Origin: an uncultured Prevotellaceae bacterium
Lineage (GTDB): Bacteria; Bacteroidota; Bacteroidia; Bacteroidales; Bacteroidaceae
Length of the DNA: 64,000 nucleotides
Assembly (NCBI GenBank): GCA_937893145.1
Contig: CALBJW010000148.1
Location: 1 to 64,000 of the forward strand
Direction: 5' to 3'
Below the pieces are notes generated by a model that saw only the letters and a program-made list of their open reading frames with translations, had not been told where the DNA came from and searched no databases. A program made the position numbers and the translations under genes. Of this stretch, positions 26,168-36,755 are shown one piece after another (positions within the stretch are counted from its first letter, which is position 1; each line of letters begins with the position of its first letter).

Positions 26168-28795
26168 ATGGCGAAAAGTAACGAGCTCACCCCAATGATG
26201 AAGCAATTCTACGACTTGAAGGCAAAGCATCCTGATGCTCTGCTTTTGTTTCGTTGTGGTGACTTCTATGAAACATATAATGAAGATGCAACAGTAGCAT
26301 CAGAGATTTTGGGAATTACCCTCACAAAACGTAGTAGTGTGGCAGGCACATCGGCAAGTGGTACTGCCATGGCTGGTTTTCCTCATCATGCACTTGATGT
26401 CTATTTGCCAAAGCTTATCCGTGCAGGTAAGCGTGTGGCTATATGTGACCAGTTGGAAGACCCAAAACTTACTAAGAAACTTGTAAAGCGAGGCATCACC
26501 GAACTCGTAACTCCTGGAGTTGCGATGGCAGATACTGTGCTTAATCATAAGGAGAACAACTTCCTTGCTGCAGTGCATTTTGGAAAGGGTGCTTGCGGTG
26601 TTGCGTTGCTCGACATCTCTACGGGTGAGTTCCTTTGTGCTGAAGGAACGTCAGACTATGTCGATAAGTTGCTTACAAACTTTGCCCCAAAAGAGGTGTT
26701 GTTTGAGCGCGGTAAGCGACTCATGTTTGAAGGAAACTTTGGTGCTAAGTTCTTCACATTCGAAATGGATGACTGGATTTTTACGGATGACACAGCCCGT
26801 AACAAACTTCTAAACCATTTTGGCACCAAGAACCTTAAGGGTTATGGAGTGGAGCACTTGAAGAATGGTATTGTAGCAGCAGGAGCAGTCCTGTATTATC
26901 TCGAACAGACTCAGCACACCCATATCAGTCATATTCGCAACATCTCTCGTATTGAAGAGAACAAATATGTTCGCCTTGATAAGTTCACAGTTCGCAGTCT
27001 TGAACTTCTCGACTCAATGAACGAAGGAGGAAATAGTCTGCTTCGTGTCATAGACAAGACCGTTAGCCCTATGGGAGGACGAATGCTTCGTCGTTGGGTT
27101 GTGTTCCCTTTGAAGAGTGTGCAGGCCATTACTGAACGCCAGAATGTAGTGGAGTACTTCTTCCGTGAACCAGACTTCCGTGACCGTATGGAGGAACTTC
27201 TTCAGCAGGTTGGCGACCTTGAACGCATCGTCTCAAAGATAGCTGTAAATCGTGTTTCTCCTCGCGAGATGGCGCAGCTCAAGAATGCGCTTAGTGCCAT
27301 AGAACCTATGAAGCAGCTTTGCATGGCTGCAGAGAGCGATAGCCTGAAGAAGGTAGGAGAACAGATGGATGCGTGTGTTGAACTCCGTGAGCGCATTGAA
27401 CATGAACTCACAGCCAATCCTCCTGCTGTTCTCGGCAAGGGCAAAGGCATTGTTATAGAAAGCGGAGTGAACGAAGAACTTGATGAGTTGCGACAGATAG
27501 CATATAGTGGTAAAGACTACCTCCTCAAGATTCAGCAGCGCGAAGCGGAAGCCACAGGCATTCAGAGCCTGAAGATTGGTTTCAATAACGTGTTTGGTTA
27601 CTACATGGAGGTGCGAAACACATACAAGGACCTTGTGCCTCAGGAGTGGATTCGTAAGCAAACACTCACTCAAGCTGAGCGATACATCACTCAGGAGTTG
27701 AAGGAGTATGAGGAGAAGATTCTTGGTGCTGAGGAAAAGATAGAGTCGCTTGAATCACGACTTTTCTTCGAACTTGTAGAGGCAGCCTCGAAATATATAG
27801 CAGAGATGCAGCGCGACGCTCATCTGCTGGCACAGCTTGATGTGCTCTTGTCGTTTGCTATGGCAGCACGAGAGTATAGGTATATTCGTCCGGTAGTGGA
27901 TGAAAGTCTCACTATTGACATCAAACAAGGTCGCCACCCAGTTATTGAGCGACAGATGCCTGTAGGTGAAGAGTATGTGCCTAATGATGTGTATCTTGAT
28001 TCTGAGAAACAGCAGATAATAATTCTTACGGGTCCTAATATGGTGGGTAAGTCTGCTCTGCTTCGACAGACCGCCCTCATCACCCTTCTTGCCCAGATCG
28101 GTTCGTTCGTGCCAGCAGACTCTGCACGAATAGGACTCACCGACAAGATATTCACTCGTGTTGGAGCAAGTGATAATATCTCTGTAGGCGAATCAACCTT
28201 TATGGTTGAGATGAACGAGGCGGCAAGTATCCTTAACAATGTGTCGGAACGCTCGCTTGTGCTCTTCGATGAACTTGGTCGAGGCACATCAACATACGAT
28301 GGCATTTCAATAGCGTGGGCTATTGTTGAGTATTTGCACGAAAACAAGAAGGCTCATGCTCGCACACTCTTCGCTACTCACTATCACGAACTTAACGAGA
28401 TGGAGAAGAGTTTGCAGCGAGTGAAGAACTACAATGTCAGCGTTCGTGAAGTGAATGGTAAGGTCATCTTCATGCGAAAACTCGTAGAGGGTGGTTCGGA
28501 ACATTCCTTCGGTATCCATGTGGCAAAGATTGCGGGTATGTCTCCTACCATAGTGAAACGAGCAGAACAGGTGCTGAAAGAACTGGAGGCAAACAACTCG
28601 AAGGATGCTATTTCAAAGCCACAGACTCAGAACATCCAACCAATAGGTGATAGCCAGTTGAGCTTCTTCCAGTTGGATGATCCTGTTCTCTGCCAGATAC
28701 GCGATGAGATTCTCAACCTTGACATCAATGCTCTCACACCACTTGAGGCGTTGAACAAGTTGAATGAGATAAAGAAAATAGTTAAGGGGCGATAA
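26168..28795 (+). CDS. mutS: DNA mismatch repair protein MutS
   Basis: 875 residues from the ATG at 26168 ([18 protein letters not shown]). The mismatch-binding motif is [16 protein letters not shown] (Phe-x-Glu intact; Cys stands where many homologues have Met). The clamp and lever domains span about 250-560. The ATPase domain holds Walker A in [15 protein letters not shown] and Walker B in [17 protein letters not shown], and the dimerisation helices follow. Full length for MutS1. No mutL in this window. Confidence 0.97.
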   Translation: MAKSNELTPMMKQFYDLKAKHPDALLLFRCGDFYETYNEDATVASEILGITLTKRSSVAGTSASGTAMAGFPHHALDVYLPKLIRAGKRVAICDQLEDPKLTKKLVKRGITELVTPGVAMADTVLNHKENNFLAAVHFGKGACGVALLDISTGEFLCAEGTSDYVDKLLTNFAPKEVLFERGKRLMFEGNFGAKFFTFEMDDWIFTDDTARNKLLNHFGTKNLKGYGVEHLKNGIVAAGAVLYYLEQTQHTHISHIRNISRIEENKYVRLDKFTVRSLELLDSMNEGGNSLLRVIDKTVSPMGGRMLRRWVVFPLKSVQAITERQNVVEYFFREPDFRDRMEELLQQVGDLERIVSKIAVNRVSPREMAQLKNALSAIEPMKQLCMAAESDSLKKVGEQMDACVELRERIEHELTANPPAVLGKGKGIVIESGVNEELDELRQIAYSGKDYLLKIQQREAEATGIQSLKIGFNNVFGYYMEVRNTYKDLVPQEWIRKQTLTQAERYITQELKEYEEKILGAEEKIESLESRLFFELVEAASKYIAEMQRDAHLLAQLDVLLSFAMAAREYRYIRPVVDESLTIDIKQGRHPVIERQMPVGEEYVPNDVYLDSEKQQIIILTGPNMVGKSALLRQTALITLLAQIGSFVPADSARIGLTDKIFTRVGASDNISVGESTFMVEMNEAASILNNVSERSLVLFDELGRGTSTYDGISIAWAIVEYLHENKKAHARTLFATHYHELNEMEKSLQRVKNYNVSVREVNGKVIFMRKLVEGGSEHSFGIHVAKIAGMSPTIVKRAEQVLKELEANNSKDAISKPQTQNIQPIGDSQLSFFQLDDPVLCQIRDEILNLDINALTPLEALNKLNEIKKIVKGR

Positions 28796-28817
28796 GTAAC
28801 CGCCCCTAAACTATTCA

Positions 28818-31391
28818 CTATAAAATATTCACTTCCCAATCTATCTCCACAGGGTTGTTCACCATCTTCATGATGATAGGAAGTTGAGGATTGTCGAGAA
28901 TCCACATCTCGGCATTCTCTTCGCTATCTACCAAGTGCAGTTGTCCGTTGGCAGAATCGACAAGTTGGAAGTGGGTGTTGCACCAAGTGCATGATTTCTT
29001 TTTCTTTATCTGTTTATAGATGTCGGTCGAAACGAGACCGAAGAGTTCGTTGTCTGGGAGTGTTACATTCAAACCATCTGTAGGTTGCATATAACTGATG
29101 CTCTTCGCTTCTTTCCTTGCAGCAGGAGTCATCTTGAATTTTCCCTGCCAGTACTTTAGGTTGCGCTGTATGCCGTATGAGAACACGAGAGTGTCGCCCC
29201 TTTCAACGATGTCAACATCAAACTTACGAGTCTGTCCATGAAGTTTGTAGGTGAAGAGATACTTGGTGGATTTAGTCTTGTACGAAGGAACGATAACAGG
29301 TATATTGCCTACCTTCTCAGCATTTGCCTTACAACGAATGATGAGTTCTCCGCCTTCAAGCAATGACTGATGTGATATGCGCCAGAACTTTAGTTTGTTA
29401 CCATTGAACACACACTCTTCAACATCTCCTATTTCTTTCCTTATCTTCAGTATGTTTCCATTGTCAAGTTTAATGGTAACACCCGAAAGCATAGGTGTGT
29501 GAACGAGGTAATAGTCATGACCAGCATTAGGATAAAGTCCAATCATGTGGAAAGCTAACCAAGCAGACATGGCACCACTGTCATCATTGCCAGGAAGACC
29601 TGTTGCCGAGTCGTTATAGCAACTTGTGACAATCTGCTGAATACGAGCAGAACTCTTCTCTGGCTTGTTTATCCAATGGTAGAGCATTGGAGTGAGGAAC
29701 GAAGGTTCGTTGGCAACATTATAATATCCATGTTCGAAGAATGTGTCGAGTCGCTTCTCGAATGCCTCTCTGCCTCCACAAGCATCAATAAGTCCTGTCA
29801 CATCGTGAGGAACACTTAACGAATACTCCCATGATGAGGCTTCGTACATGAAGCAGTCCCACCATGCACAGTACCAAGGTCCTTCATAACTGATTTCAGG
29901 ACTGTAAACGAAACTTCTTTCTTGTAGTTTGCTATGTCCGAAAGGCACTTCATCGAGCCATCCCCCTTCGCTGTTTTTAGGCATGATAAAACCTTTTGTG
30001 CCGTCCTGCACGTAGTCCGTGCGCCAAAGGTTCTTCCAGTTGTTGGCACGGTGCATATACTTGATGTAGATGGAGTCGTAGTTGGCATCTGAATCTTGTA
30101 TTCCCTTTGCCACCTGAGCTATTGCCCAGTCGTTGAACGAATACTCTATGGTACGATTGCCTGCACGAGCAATGCCATAAGGGATGTAGCCTAAAGAATT
30201 GTATTCCTTCAGACCACCTCTGCCCTCAGCCTCATCGTCGCGTGGAGCCACTTCTGCATCTTTTATCATAGCTTCAAGGGCAAGTTTGTAGTCCAGTTTG
30301 AGTCCTTTTGCAAGAGCATCAGCAATGACTATCTCGGCATTGCTTCCGCCTTGAGTGCGACCATTCGAATTGCCGCTGCGAGCATCAGGCATATAACCTG
30401 TCTTCTTGTATATATTAAGGAGTGAATTTGCTATTTCAGTCTCTCTCTCTGGGTCGAGCAGAGTGATGAGAGGAGTGTTGGTGCGGTATGTGTCCCAGAT
30501 GGCATAGTAGTCATCGTAACATCTACCATTTGTCCATTTGCCATTTACCATTTCGTCGTCCTTAGTGCGGTCAACAGGCATGAGCATAGTGTGGTAGAGG
30601 GCAGTGTAGAACATACGTTTCTGTTGCTTTGGAGTATCCTCAGCCAACTGGACCTTTCCCAGTATCTGTTCCCATTTCTTGATACATTCCTTGTGAGTAA
30701 GTTCAAAGTTCCAATGAGGAATGTCTTCCATGAGGTTACGTTTTGCCTTATCGATAGATACGAACGAAATACCTATCTTGAGGAGTGTGACGGTTGGCTT
30801 TATGTGTTTTGATACTGCATGGAAATAAACTGTATATGCAGCACCATTGTTCCATCCTCCACTGATAGTTTGCCAACCTTGCCATGTGGAGTCGGTGAGA
30901 TGAATGAGATGTGAATCCTCGTACTGTTGTGCCTCACGAGCCTTAGGCACAGGGCTGCGTCCGAGAAAATGCTGGAGGTCGAACTCGATGTTCTTCACTC
31001 CACTGAAGCGATAGAAAGAAGCCCTTTCGGCTGTTGTTATCTCTGCCTTGCGTCCATCGTCCATTGTACACGAATACTTGCCAAGCGAAACATCTTCACT
31101 TGTTCGGTTGCCCTCAAACTTAACAAGGATATTGCCGTACTTAGGACCACCGCCAGTACCACTAACATGCAGTTGACTGAAACCACTGAGTCTGCCTTCC
31201 TTGCTCCATCCTGCATTCTGGCTTACTCCGCAGTCGGGACCAGGTTTCACCATGCCATAAGGACAACTTGGACCAATGAACACACGACCAAGTCCCTCAC
31301 TACCGATGAGGGGGTCGATATAGTTAGATATAGATTGTGCCTTCAAGAGTGAAGGCACAATCATAATAATCAATATAAGGAACTTTTTCAT
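28818..31391 (-). CDS. GH92 family alpha-mannosidase
   Basis: 857 residues with a signal peptide (LILIIMIVPSLLKAQ). GH92 traits: SNYIDPLIGSEGLGRVFIGPSCPYGMVKPGPDC at the N-terminus, QLHVSGTGGGPKYGNILV, YAIWDTYRTNTPLITLLDP, and GNDDSGAMSAWLAFHMIGLYPNAG, the Ca2+/catalytic region. GH92 enzymes are Ca2+-dependent exo-alpha-mannosidases of the inverting type. At about 857 residues it exceeds the usual length by roughly 100; the extra C-terminal part (from about 750, YMQPTDGLNVTLPDNELFG...) is not recognised. Last gene of the susC-susD-GH92 unit. Confidence 0.9.
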   Translation of the reverse strand: MKKFLILIIMIVPSLLKAQSISNYIDPLIGSEGLGRVFIGPSCPYGMVKPGPDCGVSQNAGWSKEGRLSGFSQLHVSGTGGGPKYGNILVKFEGNRTSEDVSLGKYSCTMDDGRKAEITTAERASFYRFSGVKNIEFDLQHFLGRSPVPKAREAQQYEDSHLIHLTDSTWQGWQTISGGWNNGAAYTVYFHAVSKHIKPTVTLLKIGISFVSIDKAKRNLMEDIPHWNFELTHKECIKKWEQILGKVQLAEDTPKQQKRMFYTALYHTMLMPVDRTKDDEMVNGKWTNGRCYDDYYAIWDTYRTNTPLITLLDPERETEIANSLLNIYKKTGYMPDARSGNSNGRTQGGSNAEIVIADALAKGLKLDYKLALEAMIKDAEVAPRDDEAEGRGGLKEYNSLGYIPYGIARAGNRTIEYSFNDWAIAQVAKGIQDSDANYDSIYIKYMHRANNWKNLWRTDYVQDGTKGFIMPKNSEGGWLDEVPFGHSKLQERSFVYSPEISYEGPWYCAWWDCFMYEASSWEYSLSVPHDVTGLIDACGGREAFEKRLDTFFEHGYYNVANEPSFLTPMLYHWINKPEKSSARIQQIVTSCYNDSATGLPGNDDSGAMSAWLAFHMIGLYPNAGHDYYLVHTPMLSGVTIKLDNGNILKIRKEIGDVEECVFNGNKLKFWRISHQSLLEGGELIIRCKANAEKVGNIPVIVPSYKTKSTKYLFTYKLHGQTRKFDVDIVERGDTLVFSYGIQRNLKYWQGKFKMTPAARKEAKSISYMQPTDGLNVTLPDNELFGLVSTDIYKQIKKKKSCTWCNTHFQLVDSANGQLHLVDSEENAEMWILDNPQLPIIMKMVNNPVEIDWEVNIL

Positions 31392-31400
31392 CTTAAATCA

Positions 31401-31504
31401 GCGTTTTCTGCCCGCAAGGCTCTCCTTTTTAGGGAAACCAAATGGGGCTTCGGCGTTTTCTGCCCGCATGGCATTCCCCTCCTTTGGAGGGGTTAGGGGA
31501 GGTT
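31401..31504. repeat. Two repeat units between GH92 and susD
   Basis: GCGTTTTCTGCCCGCA occurs at 31401-31416 and again, exactly, at 31453-31468. The second unit is followed by a CCCCTCC/GGAGGGG hairpin and GGTTAGGGGAGG (31475-31502), belonging to the dispersed GC-rich family. The first unit is followed by a degenerate version. It could modulate GH92 expression relative to susCD; nothing proves this. Confidence 0.65.
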
Positions 31505-33118
31505 TTAATATCCAGCGTTCTGCTTCCACTTAGGGTTCAAGTCGAGGTCACCCTTCTGGATTGGGAATACGCGGCGAGTCTTGTCGAAGTTAGCGTTAGG
31601 ATTGTTTCTGTAGTGTGGGAAGTATTCATCCTCGTAGTGACCGAAACGAATCATATCGTTACGACGCCAGATTTCATCGAAGAACTCACGTCCACGCTCT
31701 TCGTAAATATCGTCGAGAGTGAGGTTACGCTGAAGGAGTGGAGCCTTGACGTATGAACGAATCTGGTTGAAAAGACTGTTTGCCTCAGATGCATTGCCAT
31801 TGCTGCGAACGAGTGCCTCAGCCTTGATGAGAAGGATATCAGCATAACGGAAAATTGGCACATCGTTTGACTGATGACGACCATTAGCGTAGTCGCGGTC
31901 GCAGAGGAACCACTTCATTGAACGGTAACCCTGGCGCCAGCCTTCGAGGTTATCACCTACATCGACAGAAGCGACTTCACCTGTAATCTTGATGTCCTTA
32001 GTGAGTACGAGGTCGTTGCCTTCCTTGTCCTTCACTACCTCATCAGTTGGGAGGAGAGTCTTAGGGTCGTAAACATGTACTGTGCCACCTACGAGCATGA
32101 GGTTACGCTCATCACCTGTGAGGTTGAAGCGGTCAGCACACTCAGGAGTAACTGTCATGTAAGCACCACCAGAGTTGTTGAGCTTCTCGCCGAACATACT
32201 TGGCTTGAGGTTCTTGATGTCCTTGTATGAGTGTGAACGGCCCCACTGCATACCCTGATAGAGGTATGTGTCGTAAGGCATAGCATAGATGAAGTCCTTG
32301 ATAGTACCTGCCTGAACACGCTCAGTGTTGTCGTGGTTGAACTTGAAGCGGTAAGCATCTGGACCAAGATCGAACTTTCTTGAGCTGATGATTTTGTCAC
32401 AGATGTCGATACAAGCCTGGAGCTTCTCGTTCTTAGCAGTTGCAGCATCGTAAGTCTCTACACTTGGAGATGTGTAAACAGCCCAGTTGATGTAGATCTT
32501 AGCGAGGAGAGCCATAGCCATGTACTTGTTTGGCTTACCATAGTTCTCACCAGTAGTTTCTTCTGGGAGGTTAGGGATGATGTCAAGGAGTTCCTTTTCG
32601 AGCCATTTAGCTACCTCAGCACGAGGCTGACGAGCTTCAACATCGAAGTTGTTCTCCTTAGCATAGTTAACATCAACGATTGGAGCATCGCCGTAGCAGT
32701 CCATCATGATGAATGTGTAGAAGGCACGCATAGCACGAGCAGCAGCCTTATACTTTACTTCAGCATTTGAGTTGATTACTTCGTTAGCCACCACATTAGC
32801 ACGACCGAGCACACCCATCCAGTCGATACAAACATCTTCCTGAGTGAAAGTGTGGTAAGCTGTGTGGGCATAAGCATAACCATCAACCCAGTTACCTGAA
32901 TAAGAGATTGAAGTGTACTCATCAGATGAGAGTGTCATTGCCTCCATGAAACGGCGACCGAGTGGGTCACGGAACTGGAAGTAAATGTTTGCCATATTTG
33001 CCTCGATGGCTGCTTCGCTACCAGGAAGGGCAGTGTACTGCGACTCGATTTCTGTGTCGAGATTGGTACAACTTGCAAATATTGCCAAACTTGCTGCCAA
33101 TAAAGATATTTTCTTCAT
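31505..33118 (-). CDS. SusD/RagB family glycan-binding lipoprotein
   Basis: 537 residues from the ATG at 33118 (MKKISLLAASLAIFASCTNLD, lipid-accepting Cys17). The helical SusD scaffold is visible: ARAMRAFYTFIMMDCYGDAPIVDVNYAKE, EVAKWLEKELLDIIPNLP, YMAMALLAKIYINWAVYTS, and at the end PIFRYADILLIKAEALVRS and IYEERGREFFDEIWRRNDMIRFG, a family hallmark. It caps the SusC barrel on the cell surface and binds the oligosaccharide. It sits 34 bases after susC and before GH92. Confidence 0.95.
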   Translation of the reverse strand: MKKISLLAASLAIFASCTNLDTEIESQYTALPGSEAAIEANMANIYFQFRDPLGRRFMEAMTLSSDEYTSISYSGNWVDGYAYAHTAYHTFTQEDVCIDWMGVLGRANVVANEVINSNAEVKYKAAARAMRAFYTFIMMDCYGDAPIVDVNYAKENNFDVEARQPRAEVAKWLEKELLDIIPNLPEETTGENYGKPNKYMAMALLAKIYINWAVYTSPSVETYDAATAKNEKLQACIDICDKIISSRKFDLGPDAYRFKFNHDNTERVQAGTIKDFIYAMPYDTYLYQGMQWGRSHSYKDIKNLKPSMFGEKLNNSGGAYMTVTPECADRFNLTGDERNLMLVGGTVHVYDPKTLLPTDEVVKDKEGNDLVLTKDIKITGEVASVDVGDNLEGWRQGYRSMKWFLCDRDYANGRHQSNDVPIFRYADILLIKAEALVRSNGNASEANSLFNQIRSYVKAPLLQRNLTLDDIYEERGREFFDEIWRRNDMIRFGHYEDEYFPHYRNNPNANFDKTRRVFPIQKGDLDLNPKWKQNAGY

Positions 33119-33152
33119 TATATTATAATCTTTTTTGATTGTGTTCAAACTT

Positions 33153-36100
33153 TTACTTTACTGTGATGATTGCGATACGGTTAGCGTGCTCAGTGTCAGC
33201 ACCCTTAGCAGAGATGCGAACAACATTCACACCACGAGCCTTGAGGTATTCAGCAACTGCATCAGCACGGCGCTGTGAGAGAGCTACGTTTGCATCTGCA
33301 TTACCTTCTGGAGAAGCGTAAGCAACGATTTCAACTGTAGAACCCTTAGCGATGCCGTCAACTTCTGCCTTGTTGATGATTTCAGAAGAGTTGACAGGGA
33401 ATGTCACAACGAATGTGCTCTGAACAGGTGCGCCCTGAACTTCCTTAGCCACTTCCTTAACTACTGGTACTTCCTTAACCACTTCCTTCTCGATTACGAG
33501 TGGACGAACAGGCTCAGCGAGCTTGTCTGCGCTCTCACCGAAGTTGATCTTAGCACCAACCATGATAGTGCGAGTGTGTGGGTAAGTGCTCCAACGATAG
33601 TCAACACCTGGGTCGATACCACCGAGGTTAACTTCTGGATCAAGACCCTTGTAGTTTGTGATAGTGAATACGTTGTTGCAAGTAGCGTAGAGGTTGAGGC
33701 TACCAATCCAGCCGTTGAAGTTCTTGAATGTGTAGCCGAGGCTGAGAGTCTGGAGACGGAGGTAGCTGCCATCCTCGATGAACTTGTCAGAAGGGATGTT
33801 AGAGCTTGTATCTGTGTAAGGACGATCAGTAACGAACTCTCTGAGCACATTCTTACCACCTGCGAAGAAGTCAGGAGCAGTGTAGTGAGCGCGGAGACCA
33901 TTGTAAACCTTATTGCCAATAACACTTGTGAAGAACACGTTCATGTTCCAACCCTTATAAGTAAGAGTGTTGTTCCAACCGAGGTTCAACTTAGGCTGAG
34001 CGCAACCAGTGATAGTACGATCCTTGAACTCGGGGTCCTTAGTTGTTTCGCCTGTGCGATTGCCTTCATCGTCACGAACATAATAAGTAGAGATGCCATC
34101 AGCATCGTAACCAGCAAATTCGTAAGTGTAGAATGTACCGAGTGGATGACCTTCCATCACACGCTGAGTCCAACCGTTAGCAGATACACCTGCTACCATT
34201 GGGTCGCCCTGTGAGAATGTAGAAGTGTTGTAGATTTCGTTAGAGAGACGGTCAACACGGTTCATGTTGTGAGAGAGGTTGAGAGCTGTGTTCCAACGGA
34301 AGTTCTTAGTGCGAACAACATCAGCGTTGATATTGAATTCAATACCACGGTTAGTGATTTCACCTACGTTAGCAGCGATTGTGCCGAATGGATAAATATA
34401 AGAAGATACTGGGTAGTCCCAGATGAGGTCGTTAGTCTTCTTGTTGTACCACTCGATGCTACCATTGATACGACCATTGAGGAATGCGTAGTCGAGACCG
34501 ATGTTCAACATACCTGTTGATTCCCACTTGAGGTCTGGGTTAGGAAGTTTAGTAGCACCAAGCACTACATACTGATGACCATTGTATGTGTTGTAGCCAC
34601 CTGTAGCACCGTAAGTAGCAACTGCTGAGTAAGCACCGAAACCGAGTGCGTTACCTGAGATACCGTAACCAGCGCGGAGCTTCAAAGTAGTGAGAACATT
34701 CTGGTTCTGCATGAATGGTTCTTCAGCGATGTTCCATGCTGCAGAAACTGAAGGGAATGTACCCCACTTGTGACCGTCACCGAATACAGACGAACCGTCA
34801 CGACGGATAGTAGCCTGAACCATGTAGCGGCTCTTGTAAGAGTAGCTTGCACGACCATAGAACGAGATGTTGCGGATAGTTTCCTTAGTACCGCTCTCTA
34901 CAGCCTGCATACCATCGATAGTACCTGCGTAAGTGAGCTGGTTCCATGTGAGCTTGTCGTCGAGGAAGTTATGAACCTGAAGACCGAAACCGTCGTTGCT
35001 TCTGCGCTCTTCCCAAGTGTAACCAAGCATCACGCCTACCTTGTGGTCGTTGTTGAATGTCTTGTCGAAGTTACCGAAAGTCTCGAATGTGCTTTCGCTG
35101 CCGAAGTATGTGCTGCGCTTAGCCACACCGTTCATTGTGTTACCTGCGATAGCAGTAACGCCTTCACCAATCTTGAGCTGAGTAGCGTGAGTGCTGTAGC
35201 TGCTTGATGTGCGCTGGTTGTTACCATACTGATAGTTAGCTGTCCATGTGAGACCGTCAACAATCTTAAGAGTAGCCTTACCGATGAACTGCATACGCTT
35301 CCACATGCTCTCAGATGTGTCTTCGTGAATCATTGACACTGGGTTGTAAGCGTCGTTACCGCTTGCGAAGTGCCACTGACCAACATGACCGTTCTTGGCA
35401 TCTGTCTCGTTGAAGTAGATAGGAGCAGTTGGGTTGGCATAGTTCATAGCATCAAGAACCGAACGACCTTCGTTCATCATTGGAACACCAACATGGTTGC
35501 CGTACATAGCGTTTACACCTGCAGAAATTTTGAGGTGGTCCTTGAGTACGTTAGTAGTGATGAGCGAACGAGCATTGATACGGTTCATCTCAGTACCTGT
35601 AACTACACCCTGACGGTTGTTGTAGTTGAGACTTGCCATGTATGAAGTAGTCTGGTTACCACCGTTGATAGATACGTTGTGGTTGTGGCTGATAGCAGTG
35701 CGGAGCACTTCCTTCTGCCAATCTACATTAGCACCTTCATCATACATATAGTCGATGTTGTTCTGCTTAACGAAACCACGGATATCCTCTGCTGAAGCAA
35801 CATCAAGAGTGTTGAGAACATTGTCGAATGCTGCATAACCAGAGTAAACGACATTAGTCTTACCAGTCTTCTGACCGCTCTTAGTAGTGATGATGATAAC
35901 ACCGTTTGCTGCCTTCGAACCGTAGATAGCAGTAGCCGAAGCATCACGGAGAACGTCGATGCTCTCGATGTCGTCTGGAGCAACCATTGAGATGTCAACA
36001 CCAGGGATACCATCTACAACATAGTAAGGTGACATAGCACCAGCACGGAGAGTAGAGGCACCACGGAGAGTGATAGATGGGTTACCGTTAGGGTCACCGT

Positions 36101-36575
36101 TTGTAGTGACTACAAGACCAGGAACCTTACCCTGGAGCATGCTTGCTGCATCCGAGAATACACCTGTGTTGAGGTCTTCTGCCTTAACAGTTGTGATGGC
36201 AGAAGTAACATCCTTACGCTGCATAGTACCGTAACCGATAACAACCTGCTCGTTGAGGAGCTTTGAGTCTTCTGCAAGAACTACGTTGAGGGTGTTGCCC
36301 TTGACAGTAATTTCCTGCTGAGTGTAGCCGATGTAAGAGAAGATGACAGTCTTGCCCTTTGCTACATTAAGTGAATAAGAACCATCTGCTTTTGTTGTTG
36401 TACCGTTTGTAGTACCTTTTTCTACGATGTTCACACCGATGAGAGGTTCGCCAGAGCGGTCCTTGACCGTACCCTTAACCTGCTGCGCAAACATGTAAGC
36501 AGAACTTAGCACAAAGAGAAGCGCAATACTAAGAGAACGCTTCATCCAAGTCTTTGAAACTTTCATTTTACTCAT
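33153..36575 (-). CDS. SusC/RagA TonB-dependent transporter with C-terminal OmpA-like domain
   Basis: 1140 residues (1137 if started at 36566). Signal peptide; carboxypeptidase-like domain at about 30-110 (QQVKGTVKDRSGEPLIGVNIVEKGTT); plug at about 115-230 (AEDLNTGVFSDAASMLQGKVPGLVV, IESIDVLRDASATAIYGSKAANGVIIITTK); 22-strand barrel to about residue 1030, ending MVGAKINFG. Unlike ordinary SusC, about 110 more residues follow: a Glu/Lys/Val-rich linker (EKEVVKEVPVVKEVAKEV) and an OmpA-C-type peptidoglycan-binding domain with NVALSQRRADAVAEYLKARG. The domain would tie the transporter to the cell wall (inference). It pairs with the downstream SusD. Confidence 0.93.
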   Translation of the reverse strand: MSKMKVSKTWMKRSLSIALLFVLSSAYMFAQQVKGTVKDRSGEPLIGVNIVEKGTTNGTTTKADGSYSLNVAKGKTVIFSYIGYTQQEITVKGNTLNVVLAEDSKLLNEQVVIGYGTMQRKDVTSAITTVKAEDLNTGVFSDAASMLQGKVPGLVVTTNGDPNGNPSITLRGASTLRAGAMSPYYVVDGIPGVDISMVAPDDIESIDVLRDASATAIYGSKAANGVIIITTKSGQKTGKTNVVYSGYAAFDNVLNTLDVASAEDIRGFVKQNNIDYMYDEGANVDWQKEVLRTAISHNHNVSINGGNQTTSYMASLNYNNRQGVVTGTEMNRINARSLITTNVLKDHLKISAGVNAMYGNHVGVPMMNEGRSVLDAMNYANPTAPIYFNETDAKNGHVGQWHFASGNDAYNPVSMIHEDTSESMWKRMQFIGKATLKIVDGLTWTANYQYGNNQRTSSSYSTHATQLKIGEGVTAIAGNTMNGVAKRSTYFGSESTFETFGNFDKTFNNDHKVGVMLGYTWEERRSNDGFGLQVHNFLDDKLTWNQLTYAGTIDGMQAVESGTKETIRNISFYGRASYSYKSRYMVQATIRRDGSSVFGDGHKWGTFPSVSAAWNIAEEPFMQNQNVLTTLKLRAGYGISGNALGFGAYSAVATYGATGGYNTYNGHQYVVLGATKLPNPDLKWESTGMLNIGLDYAFLNGRINGSIEWYNKKTNDLIWDYPVSSYIYPFGTIAANVGEITNRGIEFNINADVVRTKNFRWNTALNLSHNMNRVDRLSNEIYNTSTFSQGDPMVAGVSANGWTQRVMEGHPLGTFYTYEFAGYDADGISTYYVRDDEGNRTGETTKDPEFKDRTITGCAQPKLNLGWNNTLTYKGWNMNVFFTSVIGNKVYNGLRAHYTAPDFFAGGKNVLREFVTDRPYTDTSSNIPSDKFIEDGSYLRLQTLSLGYTFKNFNGWIGSLNLYATCNNVFTITNYKGLDPEVNLGGIDPGVDYRWSTYPHTRTIMVGAKINFGESADKLAEPVRPLVIEKEVVKEVPVVKEVAKEVQGAPVQSTFVVTFPVNSSEIINKAEVDGIAKGSTVEIVAYASPEGNADANVALSQRRADAVAEYLKARGVNVVRISAKGADTEHANRIAIITVK

Positions 36576-36640
36576 TTATTTAATTATTAATATGGTTTAG
36601 GAAATCCTTCTTTCTCATTAAAAAGGACAGAATTTCGGCG

Positions 36641-36671
36641 CAAAATTAGGAAAAAAACACGCATTATGCAA
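36641..36671 (-). promoter_or_regulatory. Promoter of susC-susD-GH92
   Basis: On the minus strand TTG (36669-36671), 20 bases, TAATTTTG (36641-36648). The leader to the ATG is about 60 bases. It is divergent from the GH127 promoter. Confidence 0.7.
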
Positions 36672-36687
36672 CATTCTGTATAAGTTT

Positions 36688-36719
36688 TTGATGTTTTTCG
36701 ACTATAATGACTAACTTTG
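36688..36719 (+). promoter_or_regulatory. Promoter of the GH127 unit
   Basis: TTG (36688-36690), 21 bases, TAACTTTG (36712-36719), 37 bases before the ATG at 36756. Only 16 bases separate its -33 element from that of the divergent susC promoter, so one regulator could serve both. Confidence 0.65.
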
Positions 36720-36755
36720 TGCTCGAATACAACATAACTAAAACTAATAACTATT

